A program made the position numbers and the translations under genes. Below are positions 31,078-41,860 of a DNA stretch of 64,000 bases, piece after piece. The first letter of the stretch is position 1. Every line of letters starts with the position of its first letter. The notes under the pieces were generated by a model, which worked only from the letters and a program-made list of their open reading frames with translations, had not been told where the DNA came from and did no database searches. This stretch comes from Oxyruncus cristatus (Eukaryota; Chordata; Aves; Passeriformes; Cotingidae): the NCBI GenBank assembly GCA_013399855.1, contig VXAY01002908.1, positions 786,280 through 850,279 of the forward strand. The letters are read 5' to 3'.

Positions 31078-34000
31078 GGTGGGACACAGTCTTGAATACA
31101 TGTACATAAGCAAAAATTCTCCTCCTGTCTGTCTGAGCTCCTGTCTCATCACTCCACGTTGCTAGATAACACTGTTAATGGTAACAAATCACCATCCAGC
31201 CACGTAAGCAGGACATCTAGATTTGTAGCACCATGTAAAGAGTGCTACATTGCAGCCAGCCCATAGCTAGCACCCTAAGGCACAGAGCATTAGGAGAGAA
31301 GCCTGGGTTAGCATGTGCTGTCCCCTGCACTCATTTCCTAATTCCTTCATTTTGTCTCTCACCAGATGTTGGACACTATGAGCATCCACATACCTCCTCC
31401 TGGTAGAGTTCCTGACAGAGCTACCCAAGGCAGCTGTAATTAAGCCAACTTTCAGACCAGAAACAGCACAATCAGTTGGTGGGATGCCCTACTTAAAGCT
31501 CATTACCCTGTTTAAAAGGCAGTGCTTACTATCTTGGACTATCTTACACTTCTTCCAGGTCCAAGAATGTATCTTCTCACTTGACCATCTATCTGCTGTC
31601 CCATTTGTCCACAAACACTCAGGTTACGGTTATTAAGAGTAGCAGGCACTGACAATATTTTATTCTCCCTGCAGCAGAAATCAACATACCCACAAAATTT
31701 TACTGACTAAAATAGTGTGTCTCAAAGGATGGGCAATAGCTGAAAGAAGGAAGAAGGAAGGCAAGGGCTGAGAGTATGAGCTTTGACTTACGTGTCAAAA
31801 TCAGTAAATAAATACCTACAACTTTCTGTTGATCTATTCCTTCATGTGTGATCTCCCCTGTCCTTGTTCATTACCTCTGTCATAGTTGTGCTGAAAAAAC
31901 TCTGTCCTGAGAACTTTTGGCTATAATTTATTTTAGGTTGCATTTATAATCTACCTATCATAGGGTATTTTCATAACTTAAATTGCATAGAAAGATTGAA
32001 TATATATTTAAACTATGTTTAAAGCTGTATGTTTAATGTACAAGCATCAATTCAATAAATCTGTCAGAATCCACACTTGACTCTACTGCTGCATCAAAAA
32101 AATAAAGCTATCCTACTCTAAATGATATTCAAACAGATTAAATTATCCTTTTCCTGTTTCAGAGCAGGAATTCAAACCTTATTTGTTCAGGATGTCAAAT
32201 TGCTGGCAAAGAGAACTTGGCTTGGCACGGTCTAAATCCTGTACTTAAATTGAATGTGATACCTTTTGAGTGAAAACACTCTGCCAATTTTTAAGCCATA
32301 CACAACTGGGATTAAGAGACACTAATGATGCATTACTTAAAGGTGTCACTAGTCACAGAAGAAAAGCAAAACCAGACAAATTATTTTAAAGCACCACAGA
32401 TTGGTCCGAGACATTAGGACTGGTTTTTACTTGAGGATCTCAGGGTATGACCACTGTGCAGTATCTAGACATTTGTCATGTAGTATAAATGGCTCAATGC
32501 CATACCTTTATCTCTCTTTTCATGCAGTTTAGTCTTCAATGCAGTCTTCTCCAGGAGCAGCACTAAACTTCTTACTCGTGCTAATTGCCCATACAGACAT
32601 TAACATAAGCAAAAGTTATCCAAAGACCCTGTGCATGAGCAAATACACATACACACATATTGTTGCACCAACATTTACAGTCATATCATGAATTGCTCAA
32701 AAAGATGTCAGCTAAGATTTTTCTTAAGCAAAACATAGAAAAAAATGCTTAACTTTAGACTTCTACACTGCCAACAGTCTGCATAAGAACTAATCTTCTA
32801 AACCCATCAACCTCACTTTCCTACATAACCAATGGAAATAAGAGGGCATTTTTATGGTGCAGCTTATCCAATCTGTTCTAGATGTCTGTTTGAGGATGAG
32901 ATGAATTGCATTCCAAAAGTATTGATTAATTTCCATTGCTTACTAAGGAACTATTACACATCTAGATGATGGATAAGGTGAATCCCACTTTAAATTTCTT
33001 GAGGTTTAGATATCCATAACTAATAAAATCAATCCTAACTTTAATATCTTGGTCCTGCATGCAAAGCTTTATGTTCCATATATGATGGAAGTAAGAAAGG
33101 GGAATTTGGAAGAATGTTTTTTCTCACCTACATCATTGCTTGCTTACTTTTCCAGCTGTTGCTCCTACCTGCATCTCCAACAATGCCTACTACTACACAA
33201 ACACTTATCCTAAGACTGGATTCCTATCTTTAATTATGCCAAATGGTATTAAGCTCATATTCTTCTATACCCAACTCCCTCCCTGCTTCAAGGGGCTTCT
33301 TCATCCTCTCTCATAAGGACTTTTAGGCCATTACCCCATCTTGTTGAACTTTGCTTCCAAACCCTTGATAACAGGCAGTTTTAGAAAGTATTTCTTCCTT
33401 CCTTGTGAACATTACACTATCTCAGCTACAATAAGTTCTGCAGCTTCTCTTAATGTAGCATGAAGTAAATTTAAGTAAAGAGAGCCACAGCCAGGTCTAT
33501 GCATCACTTCAGATGCTGAATAGGCCTTATGCAGGCTCTGAGAAGTGAAGTTCATCCTTTAGGAGGAATTTCTCCTGAATCAGAGAGGAACAGAAGGGAA
33601 CTCTGTTCTCTCCATATAGCTATATTCCCCTTATAAACAAACTTTGAATGTGAGACGGTCTGCAATGCCAAGGCTTCCAATTTTATCACAAGCCCAAACA
33701 CAGTGGATTTCCCCCACAGTCCCCTGCTAAATCCCAGCTCCTGGAGTCATGTGAATACCCAAGGAGTTTCAGTTGTTTTATAAAAACTGTGCATTTCTGG
33801 CCCACACAGAGGCAGAGGAAAACCCTGCAAATGTGACCCCATTGCGCCCTAAACACTCAAAACCAGAAGGCAAATAAAAAGAAGCCAAGTACATTCAGTT
33901 GCATGATTTTCAGGCCAATCGCATGATTATTTCAAGCCTGATTCAAGATTTTTGGATGGTTTGGGTTGGCAGCACTGAAGACTTCATTATAGTTTCAAAG

Positions 34001-34248
34001 ACTATAAAAAGAAAAAAGTTTCCAAGCTGTATAATTATCAAAATGATGGAGAGTCTGAAATACAGCAGGAATGACAGGCACACTTGGGCCAGCATTTTGT
34101 AAATGGGGCCTGATAGAGCATGCTTCAGCTATTTCATTGCCACATCCAGACACAGTGGACCTGATTAGCCTAAATATATCTCTCACTGGAAATCAATTGG
34201 CTTAGGCAGGAGTTCAGTGACATAGGTCTTGTTCTTGACAACCGCCAG
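31078..34248. other. No gene or repeat recognised
   Basis: A long A+T-rich unique-looking interval. It contains very few frames above 60 codons and no recognised mobile element. Confidence 0.55.
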
Positions 34249-34263
34249 GGGTGAATTTCACCC
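34249..34263. repeat. GGGTGAA/TTCACCC inverted repeat
   Basis: GGGTGAA, one T, then TTCACCC forms a perfect 7-bp inverted repeat. It may be the remnant of an old sauropsid repeat that carries a similar palindrome, or a nuclear-receptor-like half-site pair. Neither can be tested from this sequence. Confidence 0.6.
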
Positions 34264-35759
34264 TGAGAAAGTCAAACAAGGAGGGAAGGATTGCTGACCT
34301 TACTCAAACTGTGTCTTGAGAAAGCAATTTGTACAATGCAGTATGGGGATTTATTCAAAAACATGTGGAAGTGATTTACGGATTCTATTGAAGGTTTCTG
34401 GTTTTAATGCATTGAAATAAGTGTTACTCTTATATTTTGGCTATAAGAAAGGATATATTATGATATTTCATCTTTAAACAGGCTAGGATTTAAACTAGCT
34501 TCCATTGTCCTCTTACACTCCTTTTCTGTTTTCCTCCATTTCCTTGATTTTTCTTCTTGGTAGTCTTTTGGTTAAAAGGCAGGCTTCAGAGAGTAGGGAA
34601 GTGCATGTTCTGTATATTCTTATTTGGCAAAACCACTCCGTCCTTCCTTATGTTGAGCAATTTATTGTTCCCCAAGCAGTCCCACTGACATTTACAGGCA
34701 TCTCCCAATGCCAGTAGGGCCATAAGATGGAAGAAGAAAAGGAGGGTGAAACAGGCAAAGAGAGCCAGGAGGTAATTTAAGGGATATAATGAGACAAATG
34801 AAAGCTTGCATGGGTTTTTCTATGGTGACTTATTCCTTTCATTTAAGTCAGTGGGAAAATTCCTATTCATTTTAGCAGCAATAGACAATGTTTCCTTCAG
34901 CCTATAACAATAATTATGATATTACATTGCTATAGTGAAGTTTTCCATCTATAATAGAATATGTTTGCCTCTAAATTTAACTCTTAATTCAGTAGGAAAA
35001 ATTCTACACTAAATACCAAATTTGCCATGGTGTTCATGCACACCTTACACTTTAGTCACACTGATATACTTCAAGGGAAGTCATCAACAAATCAGCCTCA
35101 GTCATCATTAAATTGGAACTTTTTTTATTTATTCAAAATGAAGACACGTGCAGAAACTAGTCCCTCAGCCCCATCAGTTCTGCTGCAGTGCAACACCAGA
35201 AAGCACAATTCACAGCAAAATCATTTTTGCTGGCAACATCAAGTGAGTAGTTTGCCTTATCACCAGTGAGGAAAAAGAAATGTAAAGATGTGGCAGTTTA
35301 TGACTTTACAGGGCCAGAGATTTAACATCAGTTACTTAATACCATGTACAGAGGAAAGTCTCTTCACTTATTTATTTATTTGGGGGAAAGGAGGAGGCGA
35401 TGAGGGGCTCCTTCAGAAAACCTGCTGGCAGGAGGCCCCACATGGTGGAGGGAGAGGGGTTGATTTCACTTACAGGCATCCTGGTAGCTATTCTACCTTC
35501 TTGAAACATTTTCCTGACAATCTTCAAAAGCAAAGTCCCAATTTGCATTTTTAATACTGAAATGTAATACGCTGTTACCGGGAGACACCCCTGAGTGTTA
35601 TTACTTATCACTGGGCCATTATAAACAATCATGAAAGATTACAGTTGATCTGCCTAGCCAGATGCATTCTTGAAAACCCAGAAAGAGGGTTAAATGAGAA
35701 CCAACATATGTAAAAGATTCACAATGCTATATTTCAAATGAGAAACATGTCGGGAGTGG
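34264..35759. other. No gene recognised
   Basis: A+T-rich DNA. TTTAAGTCAGTGGGAAAATT near 34843 is reminiscent of an old sauropsid dispersed repeat, but is too short to call. Frames of 80-88 codons at 35027-35632 lie on both strands and have no recognisable features. Confidence 0.5.
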
Positions 35760-35779
35760 AAAAAAAAAAAAAAAAAAAA
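35760..35779. repeat. A20 mononucleotide run
   Basis: Twenty consecutive A bases. No AATAAA occurs close upstream, so it is not clearly a retroposed tail. Confidence 0.9.
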
Positions 35780-38259
35780 GGCAAGCCAAAGAGCATAGTG
35801 GTTAAAGAAAAACTGAAAGAAAAACACATAATTGCTTTTAGTCTGTCATTTCCCCCCACAGAGTAGTAAATAAGCGCTTTGATACATAAAAGCCGTTATC
35901 AAACAGTAACAAATTAGTTCTTCACCATCTGTGATCCACACGAGGGGGGTGACAGTTATAGGCAAGATTTTAAAATATGAAATCAACTATTTATGAACTG
36001 GTTTCAGAGTCTTGCTGTCTACTTTGCCTCTTAAAACGTGGCCACAAGAAAGAGATAGGTTTTCGAAGCTAACAAAAAACATCAGTTGTGGTTCCACTCT
36101 TTAAATGATGCTAATTGCTGGCTGACATTTGTAAACAAGATGTTTCCTTTCCTACCCCTGCCTACTATAGCTCAGCATCACTTTCAAGAACAATATCTCA
36201 CTTGAAAACAAAAAAAAAAAGTCATGACTCTGACCTTACCAAATCTTATTACTTTAAGCTTCTTTAAGTTACACATGATTGGCCCATTATTTCATATTGG
36301 CTGGACTGGCTGGATACACTACTTCAGAAATATTGCAACTTAGATCTAACTTCTTTCATGCTTTTTTGTCTTCCAGTGTTCCTTCATGTTCTTTGCTTTC
36401 TCTTATGCAGGTGCAGCTTATCACTTTCTTGCTTTCTGCCTGGCTTCTTTTATGTCTCTTTCTGTCTTTTTTCTTTTCTCCCTTTCTCTTTTTTCCTATT
36501 TATTTTTCTATTTTTTCTATTTTTTTCCCTGTAAAAGTACCTTCTTTTGGAACTCTGTAGGTGAACAGATATTTCAGCTCCTAGCTTTAACAAGGAAAGT
36601 GCCAAATTTTTCATGATGTGTAAATTACTTATATTAACTGACAAGTAACCCTAACTTAAATTAGGAGAAGGAAAAAACAACTCAAACCCACTCATTCTTT
36701 ACTGATGCATCTAGCATTTCTCTTTTGCTGCATTCCCCTGTGCAGAAGGGCTGTTTTTCTGGAGTGAAATCAATTAAATCTCAGAGAGATGGTGGTAATT
36801 TGTTTCTGCTTAGGAAGTGAGTGCTTTTGAAAAATGAGTTTGAATTGATCTAGGGGTTTTTCCATCTCTTCACTGGAAGAAATAAAACAGAATTAAAAGC
36901 CTGAAATGTAAGGAGACTCCATTACTCAGAAACTGCTGAGAATGGTTATTATTATTTTTTTAAAACAATGGGGTTTTTTGCAGTTTGGGGAAATATGAAA
37001 AGGAAAAAAATTGTGTTAACATGTTGTGGATTGTGGTATTTCATGGGACAATCCAATGCCTTTGCAATGTGTCATTTTTACTTTCAGTGAAATACAATGG
37101 ACATTTCAGCAGGAATACAAAAGTGAAAAAGGATTGACCTTATTCCCACAATCCCATGTCCATAGACTACAGCACCAAGAGCTTTTTCATTTAGATTAGG
37201 AGGTTTTGACTGACAACAATATATTTCTCTGCTGTCATCATTTTCTTCCAAGACAATAAAATATGTTCATGTGGTAAATCAAGAAGATTATACAAAGAAA
37301 CAAATGTAGATGCATCTGCTTGGGTCCTTGAACAGAGGAAGTACACATGGGCTTGGGTGCCCTAGGGTAACTGGTAATTGAATTATGTGAATTCTATGAA
37401 ATAAGCTGAATTTCTCACTAAGATTTTAGCATCTGTAGTGGCATCTATCTTGCGAAATGTAAGCATCTATAATGTACAACATGCATAAGAGCTGTTCGTC
37501 TAAACCCCATGGAAGCAGATTTATCACATGATAACACATCAATATCACTGAATCTGTGACTGAGAGAGATAGACAAACAGCAAGGTAGTGGAAAAAGAAG
37601 GATACTTATACAATTACTCACCTCAAATTAAAAAAAATACATACTTAAACACAGTAGACAAATTGTCCTGTGTTCTTTCTTACTTAGAAGGGGAGTCTGG
37701 GGTCAGTCTTCAAACACAAATGTCCATGTACTGCATTCAGTGAAATGAATCCTCTCTCTATGGTCTTAAACTGGTGTCAGGCAGAGTCAAACTGACATCA
37801 GTCTATAGCAGTAGTAGCCAAAGATTTTCACTTCCAGCATACTTAAAATTAAAAATGGAGTAACTCCTTGCATTAGATGCACAATAACTCTACTGAGTTA
37901 CATGAAAATGTTCAGCACACATTGCTATGATTAAAGTAGCACCAATGGTACAGTAACATCAGTATTAAAACATAACTCTTTCAATTCCATTCTGACAAAT
38001 TATTTTAGATACCAAAATTTTGCTATTATGACATAATTCGTCTAAGGGATTGATATATTTCTGAGATGATAACATTTTGCTATCAAGGTGTAATTTAAAT
38101 TCATTGCATACCTTGTTAGGACAGTCATCACTCAGAAATGAAAGGGCTGGGTAGGCTGCAATCTCAGCTGGAAGCAATTTGTAATGGTAATTTCAGTGTT
38201 CCTGGTATTTAGAATGATGCTTCTTAAAAGGATATAGCATGGTTTATACTTGCCTCACT
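35780..38259. other. No gene recognised
   Basis: The part from about 35860 to 36130 is complex and CpG-containing for this region and might be a conserved noncoding element. A T/C-rich stretch at about 36350-36540 yields Phe/Ser-rich artefact frames. Nothing else was recognised. Confidence 0.5.
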
Positions 38260-38278
38260 AAAAAAAAAAAAAAAAAAA
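38260..38278. repeat. A-run mononucleotide repeat
   Basis: Nineteen A bases in a row, with no associated element identified. Confidence 0.88.
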
Positions 38279-39861
38279 TTCACGTTTTCAACTTTTTCTC
38301 CACTTTCAAGAGCTGTCTGAGATTTCCCCAGTAATTCCAGTACATCTCACTGATTCCTCCAGTACCATTCATTCTCTATTTCTGCAATACATGACTGTGG
38401 CTCTACTGAGGCAGTAATGATTTTTGCTGGCTTCCAGCTGTTCCTGTTTGGTCTCAGGTGGCCTGGATACCAGCCTGGACAGCAGTTTTCTACGTCTGTC
38501 ATAACATTTCTGTTTCTTTTGCCTTTCAGCTGGATTTCGAAAGTTGGTATTTACTCAAGTTTAACTCTTGTGAAAAGAACAGCCAATTAACATCTGTTCA
38601 GGAGTAGGCAATCTTAGTTCATTTTTATATTTAGCAATGTAAAGGACAATTTTTCATCTCTGCTTTCAGTTTCCTTGAATATATAACTGACTAATAGCAT
38701 TCAATAGGATAAAGCCAGTAAAAAGCTTAAACAAAGTGCCTAATTTCAGCATGAGAATAGCTGTAGTAGCTTCAACACTCTCAGTTATTTTCCTGCTTTA
38801 AAAACCCTTTTCTTTTAAAAAAAGCTAATATCTGTGGCTTCCCATGCAGAGCAGTTTTCATTGTTTCAATTTGTTAATAACTAAAGCTTCTTTAGAAAAA
38901 GGTATAGTAGTAGTTAGGCACTTTGCTCAATACTACTTCTCTTGGTGTGTCAACAGTTTTGAAAGAATCTGAGGAATAAAACCAGACCAGAGTTACTCCA
39001 TTAGGTAATGCAGCCCATTTTCTTGCACATTGTACTTTCACATGAATTATTACCATTCTAAATCTTGTCCTAGTATTGAAATTGTACACAGAAATTTTTA
39101 TATGTTTCTGAATTAAAAAAAAAAAACCTTTTAAAAATATTTAGTCTGCCACTACTTTGAGTGTTTTTGGTTTTTTTGGTTTTTTTGTTTGTTTTACAGA
39201 AAGAAATGTACATCTTTACTTGATAAGGTGTTTTTGACCAGAACAAAGCAAAGAAATCAAGACTTCATAAGTATTTTGTCCTTAGCAGATTGCAAGTTAA
39301 GCCTCTTCGGGTACTGAAGGTATTCACCTATGATCATCCTTTGTGAGCATGGGATCCTCACAAGAAAACAGAATCATCTATCATTTTATTAATATGGATT
39401 TCCTTGGAAAGGACTTAAGCCATAATCTGTTTCTTCCAGTAGATAATGTATAATGCGTATATATGAAGGGCTCTAGAAGCCCCTTCACTTATGCAGGCTG
39501 GTTTACACAGGGGGACAGATCTGTAAACCACTTTTCAGGAGCACAAAAGGGTGCTTCATCAATTACTTCAAGATTTAATCAGTGTGCCAAGCTGAAGCAG
39601 GATCATCACTGATGAGAACATATTGAAACTCCTTAATTAATCTGTTTTCTGAACCACATGCAGATTGTTATCTGTGAATACGTGATCTGATACAATAACT
39701 AAATATATCTTCAGAGAGGCAAGTAATGTCCTAAAAGTTTTGAAATAAGCAATCACAACAAGTAATAAGTAATCACAATATGCTTATGTCAGTGATAGTA
39801 ATGGACTACCAGTTATTGCTGAGGCAGACCAGGCTGGATTAAGCTTTCATCATTACCAACA
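38279..39861. other. No gene recognised; T-rich tract near 39160-39200
   Basis: An A run lies at about 39115-39126. A T-rich tract with GG interruptions (TTTTTGGTTTTTTTGG type) lies at about 39163-39198. The rest is unique-looking. Confidence 0.55.
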
Positions 39862-41175
39862 GTCCTGACCCACTTGGAAGGTCCCAGATGATTGGAAGTT
39901 GGCAAATGTCACGCCCATCCACAAAAAGGGCTGCAAGGAGGACCTGGAAAACTGCAGGCCTGTCAGCCTGACCTCAGTGCCTGGAAAAGTGATCATCCTA
40001 AGTGCAATCACACAGCACCTACAGGATGGACAAGGGATCAGAAGCCAGCACAAGTTTAGGAAGGGCAGATCCTGTCTGACCAACCTGATCTCCTTTTATG
40101 ATCAGGTGACGTGCCTGGTGGATGAGGGGAAGGCTGTGGATGTGTCTGTCTGGACTTCAGCAAAGCCTTCGACACCGTCTCCCACAGCAGTCTCCTGAAA
40201 AAGCTGGCAGCCCACGGCTTGGACAGGGGCACTCTGTGCTGGGTTAGGAACTGGCTGGAGGGCCGGGCCCAGAGAGTGGTGCTGAACGGGGCTGCATCCA
40301 GTTGGCGGCCGGTCACTAGTGGTGTCCCCCAGGGATCAGTGTTGGGCCCAGTTCTGTTTAATATCTTTACTGATGATCTGGATGAGGGGATTGAGTGTAC
40401 CATTAGAAAATTTGCAGATGACACCAAGTTGGGGGGGAGTGTTGATCAGCTGGAAGGCAGGAGAGCTCTGCAGAGGGACCTGGACAGACTGGAGAGCTGG
40501 GCTGATTCCAACGGGATGAGGTTCAACAAGGCCAAGTGCCGGGTCCTGCACTTTGGCCACAACAACCCCCTGCAGCGCTACAGGCTGGGGACAGAGTGGC
40601 TGGAGAGCAACCAGGTAGAAAGGGACCTGGGGGTGCTGATTGACAGGAAGCTGAACNGTGAGGCCACACCTGGAGTGCTGTGTCCAGTTCTGGGCCCCTC
40701 AGTTCAGGAAGGATATTGAGGTGCTGGAGCAGGTCCAGAGAAGAGCAACGAGGCTGTGAAGAGCACAAGCCCTATGAGGAGAGGCTGAGGGAGCTGGGGT
40801 TGTTTAGTCTGGAGAAGAGGAGGCTCAGGGGAGACCTCATCGCTCTCTACAACTCCCTGAAAGGAGGTTGTAGCCAGGTGGGGGTTGGTCTCTTCTCCCA
40901 GGCAACTGTAAGTAAGACAAGAGGGCATGGCCTTAAGCTGTGCCAGGGAAGGTTTATGTTGAACATTATGTTGAATTTTTTACAGAGAGAGTAATCAGAC
41001 ATTGGAATGGGCTGCCCAGGGAAGTGGTGGACTCACCATCCCTGGAGGTTTTTAAGATGAGACTGGATGTGGCACTTAGTGCCATGGTCTAGTAACCAGG
41101 GCAGTGTTGGATCAAGGGTTGGCCTTGATGATCTTGGAGGTCTTTTCTTACCCAGCTGATTCTATGATTCTATGA
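39862..41175 (+). mobile_element. CR1 LINE, plus strand, with internal deletion and N
   Basis: This is a 5'-truncated CR1 that starts in the RT fingers (WKLANV-like at about 39895) and ends ATTCTATGATTCTATGATC at 41175. It is the G+C-richest long patch in the window. Compared with the usual CR1 order, the sequence jumps at the N (40657) from DRKLN straight to the segment encoding RPHLEC-like residues. The usual block between them, roughly 150-200 bases, is absent. A second small deletion lies near 40755, where AGGCTG meets TGAAGAGCACAAG. The 3' part holds GAAGTGGTGGACTCACCATC and the octamer tail. Its orientation is opposite to the CR1s at 9.1 and 22.5 kb. Confidence 0.95.
39899..40994 (+). 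pseudogene. CR1 ORF2 reverse-transcriptase remnant with FADD motif
   Basis: RT motifs appear in order: VTPIHKKG near 39907, NCRPVSLTS near 39950, SQHKFRKGRSC near 40040, LDFSKAFDT from about 40150, [11 protein letters not shown] from 40318 and FADDTKLGG from about 40410. FADD is the catalytic-motif variant normal for CR1. A one-base loss near 40140 shifts LDFSKAFDT out of the preceding frame, so the RT is split between the 39899-40198 frame and the 40219-40719 frame. After the N, the C-terminal part continues in another frame (40680-40994; [12 protein letters not shown]). It is inactive, inferred from the frameshifts and deletion. Known CR1 RTs act in the nucleus in target-primed reverse transcription. 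Confidence 0.9.
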
Positions 41176-41449
41176 TCACTGCAAGAATACACAACTGAAC
41201 TGGTTTAATCTGGTGTCCACAAAGATATCAGCCTTTAAGCTCCCTCAACACACTCATATGCCTTCTGTGACATCCTGTGGGCTTGTATTTGTGTATGAGC
41301 AGCCCACCTAAGTAGTCCCTAAGATGATCATCTTTGAAGCTTCAATGTGTTTCTCCCCTTCACAAATTTTGTAACTTGGCATGAAGACTCAAGATGCCTG
41401 AGGAAAGACCTTTCCTGTGAAGGCTCTGAGCACCTCATTCATTTCCCTT
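41176..41449. other. Unassigned spacer, possibly part of the adjacent LINE fragment
   Basis: Moderately complex DNA without a clear family match. It may be the continuation of the diverged LINE fragment that follows. Confidence 0.45.
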
Positions 41450-41860
41450 CCTGCACGAGCTTGCCTGCACTGTTCATTAGCAGCTCTATATCTACCCTGA
41501 TGTTTACTTCACTGATATGAAGCCCTGTAGAAGCCATTCATATTGACCTTTGCATCCTTCACCAGTTTCCACCTAGCCAAGGTCTGACTTTCCTAACTAT
41601 GTCCCAAAGTGCTTGGGTGATGCTGTATTCCTCCTTAGTTGCCCTTCCCTGCTTTCACTTTCCAGCTCTTCACATCTGTTTTTTAATTCAGTTTAAGTTC
41701 CGCATTCAGACGAGCTGGTCTATTTTGCATCAGGTTGGATTGTTCTTCTGTTTTGAGGAAATTATATACAGGTCATCAAGATTTTAATGGTTCCTTTGCC
41801 CTTCAAGGCATCCTCACATAGGATCCTACTCATCTTCAGGGATCAGTTATTTCATTTTAT
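41450..41860 (-). mobile_element. Diverged CR1-like LINE linker fragment, minus strand (tentative)
   Basis: The plus strand holds a CATCCTTCACCAGTTTCCAC block, CTGACTTTCCTAACTATGTC, CTGTATTCCTCCTTAG and a Phe/Lys codon-rich TTTTTTAATTCAGTTTAAG stretch. These follow the same order as the endonuclease-RT linker of CR1 in reverse complement. The equivalent part of the 9-12 kb copy is about 10920-11060 (CTGAATTCTTCCCATGTCAC, then CTTTTTTGACTTATATGC). Divergence is high, so it is an older copy of a different subfamily. The boundaries are guesses. Confidence 0.42.

Noticed and set aside
40056..40928. Minus-strand ORFs of 74-123 codons within the plus-strand CR1
   Set aside because: They are antisense to a recognisable reverse-transcriptase sequence on the plus strand.
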